Source: Dipteris shenzhenensis (Eukaryota > Polypodiophyta > Polypodiopsida > Gleicheniales). Taken from it: a stretch of DNA of 64,000 nt. The translations under genes and the position numbers were made by a program. Location of the stretch: assembly GCA_047967505.1 (NCBI GenBank), contig CM106538.1; one strand, 5' to 3'. Below are positions 43,307 to 53,954 of the stretch, one piece after another (the first letter of the stretch is position 1; each line of letters opens with the position of its first letter). A model generated the notes under the pieces. The model had not been told where the DNA came from. It searched no databases and was given only the letters and a program-made list of their open reading frames with translations.

Positions 43307-45645
43307 GGGGCATTATTCACTCATGCACTACTCCTTATACTCCTTAGCAGAATCCTGTTTCTGAAAGGAAAAATAGGTCCTCAATGGAGATGGCCAGATG
43401 CATGCTTAAGGCCAAGTCTTTGCCCAATAAATTTTGGCTTGATGCAGTAATGTGTGCCAACTATGTGCTGAATAGATCACCTACACGGGCATTAAAGACT
43501 ATTACACCTTATGAAGCATGGAAAGGCAGGAAGCCTTCACTTTCACACATGAAAGTTTTTGGGTCTCTTGCATATGCTCATGTACCACCTCAGCTGAGAC
43601 ATAAGCTTGATGACAAGGCAATCAAATGCATATTCATTGGTTACAGCCAGGAGAGCAGAGGGTATTGGTTATATCAACCAAATACTGGGAAGATTATTGT
43701 CAGTAGAGATGTGATCTTTGCTGAACATTCAGCTTCTCCTCTTGTGGACTGCAAAGCAAAGCCAGATATTGACATGTTTGATGCCTTTGAATCTTGGTTA
43801 CCTCTGCCATCATCAGAAGAGGATTTTGAGCAGCAACATGAGCCTCCTACAGGCCCTCCACTAAGCAATAATCAGCCCCAACCTCATGCTGATTTGCAGG
43901 TTTCTCTTCCGGCACAAAATGATCCCACCACTCATGATGCAGTCATTGAAGAAAGAGCTGTCAATAGACAGCAAAGGCAAGTTCCCAGATGGCTTCTTGA
44001 CACATTGAGGGACAGGAAACAAGATCAGCCTTTTGCTGCCCGGACAAGATCAGGGAATAGACAGCATGGTCACTTTCTTGAGTTTGCACTCCTTGCTACA
44101 GCTTGCAATGAAGAGCCTTTGTGCCATAAAGATGCTTTTGACAGCAAAGAGTGGATGGATGCAATGAAAGCTGAGTTACAATCTATTGCCAAAAATGACA
44201 CTTGGGAATTAGTAGATCTCCTACTTGGCAAGCATGCCATTGGAACACGGTGGGTCTACAAATTAAAAAGGAAATTTGATGGCAGCATAGATTGATACAA
44301 AGCTTGTCTTGTTGCAAAAGGGTATGCCCGACAACAAGGCATTGACTTTGAGGAGACATTTGCTCCCACATCCAGGATTACTACCATTCGATGTGTCATT
44401 GCCATTGCAGCCCATCATCATTCGCAAGTGCACCAACTTGACATCAAGACTGCCTTTCTTCATGGGGATCTGCAGGAAGAAGTCTATGTCACACAACCTC
44501 CTGGCTTTGAGGATGTTAATTCTGAAAATAAGGTATGCCGGCTTAGAAAAGCCCTTTATGGTTTGAAGCAGGCACCCAGGGCATGGTATGCCAAAATTCA
44601 TGCACACTTACTATCCCTTGGTTTTTAGAATAGTCCCACAGAACCCACTCTTTATTTCCGTGGGAGTGGATCTGATTTTTTAGTGCTGATTTTATATGTG
44701 GATGATATGCTTATCACGGGCCCAGATACTCAACAAATTGCAGCATTCAAGGCTGATTTGCAGCCGAATTTTGACATGTCAGACATGGGACAGCTCCATT
44801 ATTATTTGGGCATTCAGTTTGCTCATGTTGAGGGGGGTATCATGATGTCTCAGTCCAAGTATATTGGACAGCTCCTTGATTGTTTTCAGTTTGAGGATTG
44901 CAAGCCAATCTCTACTCCAGTGGACCCTGGCTTCAAATTCTCAGCTCATGATGGGAGCCCACCATGTGATATCACTCTTTATCAGCAGGCTGTTGGATGC
45001 CTTATTTATTTATGTCACACCAGACCTGACTTGCAGTATGCAGTATCTCAGCTCAGCAGATTCATGCACATGCCCAGTTCACAGCATTGGCAGGCAATGA
45101 AGAGAGTCTTCAGATATCTCAGAGGCACTCAGGATTTAGCCCTCTTCTATGGTGATCAGGGTTCACTTACCATGCATGCTTACATGGATAGTGACTGGGC
45201 AGGATGTTTTGACACCAGAGTGTCACATAGTGGCAATTGTTTTTTGCTTGGCAATTCATGTATTTCTTGGCTCAGCAAGAAGCAACCGACAGTTGCCACG
45301 TCTAGTTGTGAGGCTGAGTATAGGGCAGCCTTCACCGCTACAGTAGAGTGTGTTTGGCTTTGACAGTTACTTACAGATCTTGGTATTTGCCAGACATCCT
45401 CCACTATTATCTACACTAACAACCAGAGTGCTTTGGCCATTGCGCGTAACCCAGTGTTTCATGCGCGTACCAAGCACATTGAAGTTCACTATCATTATGT
45501 TCGGGAGCGGTTGTCAGCAAGAGACATAGAGTTGTCCTATCTTCCCACAGAGGACAACATCGCAGATATGTTTACAAAGGCACTTCCTCGTCCTAAGTTC
45601 GAAGTCTTCCGACAGGCTTTACACTTGGTTCCCTTTGTTACATGA
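43307..45645 (+). pseudogene. C3 integrase end, reverse transcriptase and RNase H
   Basis: Resumes after C4 at the integrase Glu block (ERKNRSSMEMARCMLKAKS), then NYVLNRSPTRALKTITPYEAW, RT ([47 protein letters not shown] at 44694) and RNase H (SDWAGCFDTRVSHSGN; CEAEYRAAF), ending FRQALHLVPFVT. In-frame stops: TAG 43345-43347, TGA 44293, TAG 44626, TGA 45361; most are CAG or CGA in the sister elements. Otherwise the frame is intact over 2 kb. Confidence 0.94.
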
Positions 45646-45773
45646 TCTGACATTCCTTGTACATTCATAGGTGGCTATATCCTTTTGGATGAACATGTGC
45701 CACCATGATCAGAAACTACTGGGTATTCTGAGACGTTTCCAGAGTACTTCAGCCCATCCCATGGAGGGGGGTT

Positions 45774-46046
45774 TGTAGGCCATCTTTTGGTGGTTCTAGT
45801 GATGCCCTATAGGCCATGGTATGTGCCTTGTAGGCATAAGTGCAGGCACTTATAGTGTTAGTGCCTTCTATGCCACATAGGACACTTAGTCCTATGTGAC
45901 ACCTAGGACACTTAGTCCTAGGCCTAGATACAAGTACTTTGTACTTGTGTTTTGCAACCTTATCTATCAATCTAAGTTTGACGTGACTTCTCTTCGACTC
46001 GTCCTGTACCTGCACTCTCACTCTCTCTCTTCGTTTCGCATCTACA
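45774..46046 (+). repeat. Right LTR of C3
   Basis: 273 bp, preceded by a polypurine tract and followed by target duplication ttctt. Confidence 0.96.
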
Positions 46047-46051
46047 TTCTT

Positions 46052-46135
46052 TATAACTTCGGTAATACAAGTTCAGCAGCACGCTTTGCTTCTTGCCTCC
46101 GTCTCCTGTTGCTTCCGTTGTTCACTCCACCCACA
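46052..46135 (+). repeat. Right LTR of C2, second part
   Basis: Completes the LTR begun at 35926; ends CCCACA, then duplication tgaat (46136-46140). Confidence 0.94.
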
Positions 46136-46457
46136 TGAATGAGGCCCTCCGTAAGTGAGTCTGGCATCTCACCCGAGTCCCATACACCCTGCAGGGCTGA
46201 AGTAATGTGATCCTTAATTTGATCCCAAAAAGTAATAAAAAATAAGGGGGTAAGTCCATCTGAACCAGGACACTTGGCCTTGTGAAGGGCAGAGAGAGAA
46301 ATCCTGAACTCTACGTTGGTGAAGGGTGCATTAAGTGAGACAGTCATATCCTCTGTCACCAACCCAGGTAAGGGTTGCTAAATAACTACTCTAGCATCAT
46401 CTGTGGCCTAAGTGTCAGGATCTATTGTAAGAGGGAGGCATAGAAATTGGTGGCAAC

Positions 46458-47600
46458 CTACAAGACGGCATCTAGATATGTTTGAAGAACTCCACCTGAG
46501 TCAATAACCTGTGAGACACTCTCCTTATTATGTCTGGGGCCAAGAGTAGAGAAGAACTGCTTGTTGACCCTATTTCCCGCCTGAGTCCAAAATGACTCTC
46601 GGGCATGAAAGGCATACTCTGCTCTCTGATCTAAAAGTGACTGCTGCTGGGCCCTTGTTGCGGCAAGGCGCTCCTGAAGCCAAGATTTTGTAGGCCTCTT
46701 CTGCTCCTCTCTTTGGAGGGCATCCAACTGCTGCTGCATAGCTATCTCATGCATGAGGATCTCACCCCTCCTGATACGAGCAACTGAAAGATAAAAGTCG
46801 ATAATATCATAGGGCTTCGACTAAATCTGACGGAGAAAGCTACCCATCCTGCATATGAGATATCCATGTCCTCAACACTATCTCTGTAAGGCCCTCCTCT
46901 GCATAAAAGGCATATGGAATCCTAACACTGGAAGAGCGGCCCTTCACATGAGGATCTGAAACCATCAGATTCACTGGAAAATGATCCGAAATGGACACCC
47001 CAGCTGCAATGTGAACAGTACCACCTTTCTCAAGAGCTCAATCATCCACATAAAATTTGTCAATCCGTGCGTGGATAGGCATCTACAATCTCTTGTTCGA
47101 CCAAGAAAATAGGAGAGAAAGTGGCTGAGTGTGAAAAGCATCATCGTACCAAGCATCCCTGCCATTGTACTAAAAAAGGAAGGCATCCCAAGTAGCTCTC
47201 TCTAGGGAGTGAATACCACCTTCCCTACCACCGTTTGTGTGAGGGCATTTCAACCATGTTGAAATTGCCCCCTATAGTCCAAGCATCTGCAATGTGTGAC
47301 CAAGAGAGTAGTTCCTTCCAAAGAAGGACACGATTCCCTCTAGAATTGGGAGCATAAAGGTTTAAAAGACCAACCTTATGCCCACCAATCAAAAGTATAA
47401 TCCACTGAGCTCTGGAAGGGACTATGATCCCATGTCCGATCACCAAGGGGAGTATAGAAGAAGAAACAGAGATGCAAGTACCTCCCCTGGTGCCCAAGGC
47501 GGGTGCCAAGAAAATATGGCCTGAAAGAAGCTTACCCGACTTGGCACAATGCTTGACATCCAATTTGTGTTCCTAAATCATCAGAATAGCCATGGGTTCC
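46458..47600 (-). pseudogene. L2 ORF2 N-terminal half: endonuclease and linker
   Basis: Endonuclease-like frames: LSGHIFLAPALGTRGGTCIS, KVGLLNLYAPNSRGNRVLLW and WTIGGNFNMVE (GDFN block altered to GNFN) at 47225-47563. Later blocks follow in other frames, then the linker MHEIAMQQQLDALQREEQKR...RAEYAFHARESFWTQAGNRV (46458-46754), matching L1 at 23850-24010. Frameshifts separate the pieces. Confidence 0.8.
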
Positions 47601-47920
47601 CTAGTTACACCTGGTTGAAGTTGGTTACGAATCAGCTGCCTATGGTGGCGGTGAGGTACACCCTTGAGGTCCTAAATGTTCCAACTGACAATCCTCATCT
47701 GCGAGAGGAGGAGGCCGGATGGAAGATCCTTACCGACCTAGTAGCGGAGAAAGCCCTCTCTTGCGAAAAGTTCCTCCTATCAAGAGGAGGGAAATCAACC
47801 GGGGATAGCACACCCACACCTGTTGAGTGGGAAAATCTATCCACGGATGTTTAAAAGATGTGCTCCCCGAGTGTAGAGAATAAAAACTTCTCCTCTGCCT
47901 CAAACTCAGCCAAATCTGCC

Positions 47921-48312
47921 AGAATGGAAAAAGAATTCCTTCGACGTACCTCTGGCGCAGGAGTGCGAAGGAGCCTTGCGGAAGGAGGAGTGGAGCCAAT
48001 AACCCCCTTACCTCTGTCGAATGTAGACAGACGTGCAGGAGAGGGAGGGGGGTGCTGCACTCGGCATGCTGCATGGCCTCGGCATGAATGTTCATGGCCT
48101 CAGCCACGACTTTGGCAGAATGGAAAAAGAATTCCTTCGACGTACCTCTGGCGCAGGAGTGCGAAGGAGCCTTGCGGAAGGAGGAGTGGAGCCAATAACC
48201 CCCTTACCTCTGTCGAATGTAGACAGACGTGCAGGAGAGGGAGGGGGGTGCTGCACTCGGCATGCTGCATGGCCTCGGCATGAATGTTCATGGCCTCAGC
48301 CACGACTTTGGC
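47921..48312 (-). repeat. Perfect 196-bp tandem duplication in L2 ORF1 region
   Basis: 47921-48116 and 48117-48312 appear identical base for base; both start agaatggaaaaagaattcc. 196 is not a multiple of three, so the reading frame shifts. Identity suggests a very recent event or an assembly artefact. Confidence 0.95.
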
Positions 48313-48579
48313 ATTGTTCTCAAGTAAGGCACGGTTCTCTATCGAAAGCTTCTCCCTAGGTAAGCGCTCCTGCACATGAACACGTGAAGGGGCAGGAGCA
48401 GTCTCATCTGCATATGGAACCAGGATAGGAATGTCTCCTGCCTAAAGAGACGGGTCCGCGGCACCATCAATGGTAGCCTGAGGTGGAACTGGCTCCCCAA
48501 CTCTGACAGGCACCCAACCGAACAGGAAGTGCTAACTACCCTATCCGTGCTAAAGAAGTACAAGGACGAGAGGTTGAAG

Positions 48580-49462
48580 GCTACGCTAAAGAAGTACCAG
48601 GAGGAGAGGCCGGTCCTAGCTGCGAAGTTGGAGGTCTAGTAGTGTGTGAAGCGGTAGGAGCTGGTCGTGAGGAAGGTCCAGGTCGAGTGAAGCTATGACG
48701 TGCACCCGTGGATTTTTTAGGTCTTTTCTTCTTTCTTTTCCTTGGGCAATCTCTGGCAAAGTGCACAAGGATCCTGCAAATCCTACACTGATCCTGTCTC
48801 CGTGCAATCTCGACTCTCTGTCTTAAGAAGGAGCCATCTCGACGCTGAAGCAAAATGTGGTCATCCGATATGTTAGGGTTGGGGACAATGACCCTAACAC
48901 GCGGTACCCCATCGGACCTGACTGCCTGTGCTACTGTGGAAGGCATCTCAGGGAGAGGGGGGAAGTCGGTGACCACCCCAAAGGCGGCTCCAATGGAATG
49001 TAAAAGTCGATAGTACACCTAAGGAAGGGCATAAATCTGATGAAGAGTGATGTCGTTCGGCTGTCCTCCTCAACACGATCAAACCCCAATGAGAAAGGGG
49101 TCAAAAAAAGCCTCCTGGAGCTCAGTGCTAATGGCTTGGCGTGAAGCACTGTACCTGCTACCTTTGAGGAGTCAAAAACAATCTGGAAGAAACCTCGCCC
49201 AAGCAGACGAACATCTGTGAGGTCCCCTGCGAGGTCTCCAAGTAGAGCAGCGAGCATCCAGTTCTTGGACTGTAACCTAGAAGGGTGGGACCCATGGATG
49301 CGAGTAAAGAGCGATGTCGAGCTCTCCTGCTCTGTATCTTTTTTGAGTTGTTGCAGCTCGTCTTTTGAGAAAATGATGGTTTTCGTGGCCGGAGGAAGCG
49401 GGCGAGGATTGGCTGAAGGCGGAGCCATCGTCAATCGAGGTGGGAACGAGTTCTCGAACATC
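48580..49462 (-). pseudogene. L2 ORF1 (DUF4283-like plus zinc knuckle)
   Basis: Minus frame MFENSFPPRLTMAPPSANPR, IIFSKDELQQLKKDTEQESS, NWMLAALLGDLAGDLTDVRLLGRGFFQIV, then after a frame change VPRVRVIVPNPNISDDHILL and a knuckle CRICRILVHFARDC (CX2CX4HX4C), basic tail RKRKKKRPKKS. Paralogue of 22226-22960. Confidence 0.83.
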
Positions 49463-49539
49463 GTTGAGCTCCGTCCGATTAAAAATGTTGTGTCTGAGGA
49501 GAGGGTGAAGGCTGAAGGGAGAGAAGGGGATGAAGGATG

Positions 49540-50110
49540 CTAAGGGAGGGGGAGAGAGGAGAGGACTAGGGGTAGGAGAGAAGAGGTGGGAGGGGGGGAG
49601 AGGCTAGGATAGAGGGTAGGAGTAGAGAGAGGATGAGAAGAGAGGCTAGGATGGGGTAGGAGTAGAGAGGAGGAGGGGGAGAGTGGCTAGGCTAGGAGGT
49701 AGTAGTAGAGAGGATGAGGGGCTAGGCAAGGAGGGAGAGGAGAAGGAGCTAGGCAAGGGGTGTAGGGGGGGGAGGAGACCGGCGAGGGAGGCAGAAGTGC
49801 CGCGGGGGGGGGGGGGGGGGGAGGTGTGGCAGGGGAGGAGAGGGCCTGCGGGGGAGGGAGGAGAGGGACGGAGTGAAGAGATGGCTAGCAGGGGAGGGAG
49901 GAGCAGGCCGGGCGAGGGGAGGCACGCCGGCGGGGAGAGGAGGGACAGCGTGAGAGGGAGGAGCAGGCTGGCGAGGAGGGGGAGCTGGCCGCTGGAGAGA
50001 GTCTGTCGAAGGGGGAAGGTAGCGAAGGGGAAGGCTGAGGGTGGAGGCTAGAGGTAGGGGAGAGCTAGGGAGCAGCCGATGGGGCAGCCGTGGGGAGGAG
50101 CAGCAGCCCC
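49540..50110. repeat. Purine-rich (GA-rich) tract with G18 run; LINE L2 5' UTR
   Basis: The + strand is almost all G and A over about 550 bp, including 18 consecutive G at about 49804-49821. On the LINE coding strand it is the C/T-rich 5' UTR, corresponding to 17530-17700 of L1. Confidence 0.85.
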
Positions 50111-50129
50111 TGCTTGGCACTTTTTCTGT

Positions 50130-50214
50130 CATTTCATTATGTCTCTTTTTGAGTATCATTATCTCTCTCCCTAGCCTACCCTCTCTCTCTCTCCCTCTCC
50201 ACCATGTGCCTTCA
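50130..50214 (+). repeat. Truncated LTR-X copy (3' end only)
   Basis: Matches the last ~85 bp of the LTRs at 52767-53110 and 57676-58008 (catttcattatgtctct...ccttca). Its 5' portion is missing where LINE L2 begins. Confidence 0.85.
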
Positions 50215-50979
50215 ATGATCATCCTCCTCTTCAGGATCCCAAGTGTCCTCTCCATTATCGGTCACTAGATGAGCCTCCTCTCCGTCAACAGGTGCTAGAT
50301 GGCCTTGTCTTTTGTGTGAAGGCAATCAGAATCATCATTCTCGTATGCATTGGTGCTTGGATGGCCCTTTGTCTGGTGGAAGCTATGCATGTGTGTCTCC
50401 ATGGCCTGGTCATGTGCTTGAGTCACACAGTTGACCTCGTCAACTCGTTGGTCCAAAGTCACATGGTTGACATCATCATTTTCTTCTCTGGGATGTCTAG
50501 ACACCACCTGTTGATACACGTGGAGATTGTTTTGCAGAGACCAAAGGTTGTGACATGGGTGTTTTTTGGGACCATGGTACTATTGACAGGATCATTAGCA
50601 TCAAAGTCATTGGAGGGACATAACTCCACCATGTTGGCTGACAAGGATCCCAAGGCACCCATCTAATCCAAGATAACAACTTCTTGCTCATTAGGGTCAG
50701 CCTGTTCTAGCAAGCTCTCCTGGTCCTCGAGTGTTTTTGTCTCATAGTTTTCCTCCTGCAAGGGGAATCCTCAACATAGGCCAACTACTAGGCTCTTTGG
50801 GGCCAATCGCCAAGAGCCCAACACTCCTTCTTAACGCCTACGTCTTCTTCATAATCTTCCTCCCCTTCCTACAGTTCAACTAGGCGGTGTTGAGTTGTTC
50901 CTGTGATCATGTCAATCTCCAATGATGTCGACCCTAAGGGCAAGCGCGCTTGATCACTGCCAATCTTGAATGGCCTTAG
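50215..50979. other. Unassigned sequence between LTR remnant and gypsy remnant
   Basis: No domain recognised on either strand. Probably internal sequence of the gypsy element that follows. Confidence 0.35.
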
Positions 50980-52400
50980 TAGACCTCAATCACGGCCAGC
51001 CTAGAATTAGAGGGTAGGTTTGTTCATCTTTGGTCATGTCCATGACCACAAAGTTGGACATGAATGTGACCCCACCAATCTTCAGGTGGACATCTTTGAT
51101 CGCTCCCAGCGGCCTTACTCCATGCTCGTCATCCATGCGTACTTCAAAGTGGACATCACTTGTTAGTTTCAAGCCAAGTTCCAGCATTGTCCTTTGGGCA
51201 TAATGTTCATTGCTGCCCCACCATCAAAGAAGGCATCCTAAAGCTGTAGTCCATTTATTTCCACTATGAGTCTAGTACTTTGCTCACATGTGAGGGTAGT
51301 GTACACTGAGCAATGATTGCCTCTTGACCCCTCATGGCCCACTGTGTCTGGAAGTGGAATTGGAACTGCATCCTTATGTCATTCTACTAGTACTAGGAGG
51401 GCATAGATTGGTCATGTGACGACGGAGCACTTTTAGAGGTAGTGACGAGTCTTGTTGGTTCTGTGCCCGTTGAGATTCAATCAGATCCACCAATAGGAGA
51501 AGACATGGCTGATATTTTTGGGGCCACATTGTTCGTTGTCAAGGGAGGGGACGACTTCGTTGAAGACGTCGGCGAGGATGCACTTGTGGTAACAAGGGAG
51601 TACTAGTCGATGATGAGGCCTCTAATTTGCCGGCAGAAGTGTCACCTTTTGTTTGCGACCTTGTAATAGCTCCCAGCACAGCCTAATTAGATGGGGGCTG
51701 TCTTCCTCCCCTGCCACTACATCAATCATGTTGACTTGAGATGATGGCTCCACTATGCCATTAGGACAATCTCGTGTAGTGGTCATTGGTATCGTATTGC
51801 GTACAAGATGGCCCCCCAAACGGTTGTGTACAATCATCTTGGTAGTGGCCATACTCACCACATCTATAGCACATGATAGGTCGCCTTAGCTTAGTTCCCC
51901 TCTGCCTGGACCTCCACAGCCTCCGAGGTAAGACCTTGAAGAACCACTCTTTCATGACAAGATCATTAGGTGGCATGTACATCTTCGCCGCCAAGACCTC
52001 ATTCACGTGTACATTTCATAAATGTTCTCCTCTGGCTTCATAGTGTCCGTGTCTGTGGACAACTCTGGAACAATCGCTTAGGTCTGCCCAAGTTTGAAGT
52101 GATTAGGGGAAAATTGACTGTACCACACGTCTTGTGTTGCATCCTCCAAAGATGAAGGAAAGATATGAAGAGCTAAGGAAAGTTATGGAGAAAATCATTC
52201 TTGTTCTCCACACCTTTGGACTTCCATGCTTTGAGGAATTTTTGGACACGAGCTTCAGCATCATGGAGGTGGCCCTTGAACTTCTGTGTTTTCACGTGGG
52301 CTTTGTTTAGTAGTTCAAGATGTCTCCCTTTCTCCGTGGAACTCGGAACTACCATGGCTGAGACAACACCTTTGCCCAATTGGGACCTGAAGTAGTTACA
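50980..52400 (-). pseudogene. Ty3/gypsy gag-protease remnant (G3)
   Basis: Minus strand, right to left: gag-like segments (TQKFKGHLHDAEARVQKFLK; PSSLEDATQDVWYSQFSPNH), a perfect zinc knuckle CYRCGEYGHYQDDC (about 51830-51875), a protease active-site block DAFFDGGAAMNIMPK (about 51190-51235; DGG in place of DSG, common in some plant gypsy lineages) and its C-terminal flap and LILGWP (50990). RT, RNase H and integrase are not found. Several stops and frameshifts. Confidence 0.75.
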
Positions 52401-52766
52401 ACCATCAAAGGACCTCCCAATTGAGCATCAGTAAGGCTCGGCGCCATAGGGCCATATGGTTGTGAGGTCAAGGGTGAGACAAGGAGCTTTGATAAAGGCC
52501 ACAATGGTTGGTTACTACTGATGTAGCCATGGATGATGGTGCTGGTGCTGAAGGTACTACTACTGCTATAGTAGAAGGTGAGAGTGCTAAAGGATGCCAA
52601 TGTAGACTGGGAGAACATAGGGGATGAAAAACAGGGTGGTACGCAAGGCGCTAAAGGCACCATGGACACAAATCTAAGGGAGGAGAATGTAGAAGGTGGG
52701 GAAGTCAATGATGATGGAAGAGGAGTTGAGAGAGGATGTGACAGAGTGGAGGCTATGAATGATGGG

Positions 52767-53110
52767 TGTTAGAATATGAAGCCAAGTTGAGTCAGTTTGG
52801 TGTATTCTAGTATGTTCTAGTGTGAATTCTAGTTTAGTTTGTCCTATGGATGCCACGTGTCACATTGGGAGTTATCCCATATGCATAGGTGTTCATATGT
52901 GTGTGTGCGCTCTTATATAAGAGCTGTATTTGTCTAGTGTCAAATCAATCAAGTATCAAGCTACAAGCTCTTTGGTCTACATGTGAATACTTTCATTTTT
53001 TTCATTGCTCTTGCTATTTCATTTCCATTTCATTATGTCTCTCTTTGAGCATTATTATCTCCCCCCCTAGCCTACCCTCTCTCTCTCTCCCTCTCCACCA
53101 TGCCCCTTCA
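52767..53110 (+). repeat. Solo LTR of family LTR-X
   Basis: 344 bp, TGTTAGAATATGAAG...CCCCTTCA, with TATA box (cttatataagag at about 52913). Flanked by atggg (52762-52766) and attgg (53111-53115), one mismatch, so most likely a solo LTR. The surrounding sequence carries a short repeat (gatgtgacagagtgga-gcta at 52735 and 53158). Confidence 0.75.
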
Positions 53111-53950
53111 ATTGGTAAGTAGGGAAGGATAGAGAGTGTGGAAAAGACAATGCAACAGATGTGACAGAGTGGAAGCTATGAATGATGGGTAAGCAGGGAA
53201 GGACAGAGATAGTGAAAAAGTTAATTGAGCGGAAAGAGGAGGTAAAACATTCATGGAAGGTAGAGACACAGGAGCGAAATGAGAATGAAGAGGTGCCATG
53301 GATGTAGAGGCTAGACTAGGGATGAAACCGGGGTTGTGCATAAGAGATGGCATGGCACCTTAACCAGTCTGTTTTGTGGAGTTGGATGCTGACACAGTGG
53401 CCAACCCCATAGATGATGTTGTTGATGAAGACATAAATGCGAGAGGGGAGAAGATGTTGTCTTGAACTATACGAGCTTCGGATGAACCCTCGTCCTTAGT
53501 TCCTTCTTCATTCACTTGTTTTGCTGCTTTGCACCTCTTGTTTCCCTTTAGAGTCCCGATTTGACCACCACGGATCTTGCCGGTCCAAGTCAATGAGAGC
53601 TTCGATCAACTTGCTTGCTCTGGCACGACTATGCCGATGGGTTCACTTTGTGGTCTGCTGGACGACTTCTCCAACTTCCGTCGCAGGTAATGCTCCTTAT
53701 ACCGTGTTTGATCTATAGGGAGCCTTCTCTCCACTCTTCTCAAGTACCCTCTCTCTCTCTCACTTGCTCCCTAAAGGGTGTCAGAACTGCTTGGCATAAG
53801 ATCTCTCTCTTAAGGCCCTAAAACACCACTTCACTATTTGCTGTTCAACACCAGCAGTGTCCCATTGTGATTGCCATAAACTATATGAGGGATGGTCCGA
53901 TCACTTCTGGAGGTATTACTGGAGGCCAAGGGCCACTGATGTGAGAAGAG
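53111..53950 (+). other. Unassigned sequence
   Basis: No recognised domain. The first 80 bp resemble the sequence left of the LTR. A minus frame at 53360-53593 is lysine/serine-rich without a family. Confidence 0.35.
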
Positions 53951-53954
53951 AGGA

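Larger units (their letters stand above)
36106..46046 (+). mobile_element. Ty1/copia element C3, inserted in the right LTR of C2
   Basis: LTRs 36106-36378 and 45774-46046, both 273 bp, with about 7 differences in my hand alignment. Target-site duplication ttctt at 36101-36105 and 46047-46051. Own length about 6.0 kb without C4. Same orientation as C2 and a related but distinct polyprotein; the LTR shares only the first bases (TGTAGGCCA) with C2. Interrupted in integrase by C4. Confidence 0.96.
30160..46135 (+). mobile_element. Ty1/copia element C2, near-complete, hosting C3 and C4
   Basis: Left LTR 30160-30424; right LTR 35926-36105 plus 46052-46135, split by C3. Target-site duplication tgaat at 30155-30159 and 46136-46140. 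Own length about 6.0 kb. PBS, leader, gag-pol and polypurine tract are all present. LTRs differ by about 8 substitutions and one indel in 264 bp in my hand alignment. Only three lesions are seen in the 4.3-kb coding region, making this the best preserved element in the window. Confidence 0.96.
46136..50129 (-). mobile_element. L1-like LINE L2, 5' segment (5' UTR, ORF1, endonuclease, start of RT)
   Basis: Continuation of 28999-30159 across C2. Right to left: purine-rich on the + strand (C/T-rich 5' UTR on the coding strand, about 49540-50110), ORF1 (48580-49462), its C-terminal part with a 196-bp tandem duplication (47921-48312), endonuclease (46971-47600) and early RT (46051-46362; VEFRISLSALHKAKCPGSDGLTP). 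The 5' end abuts a truncated LTR at 50130. Confidence 0.88.
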
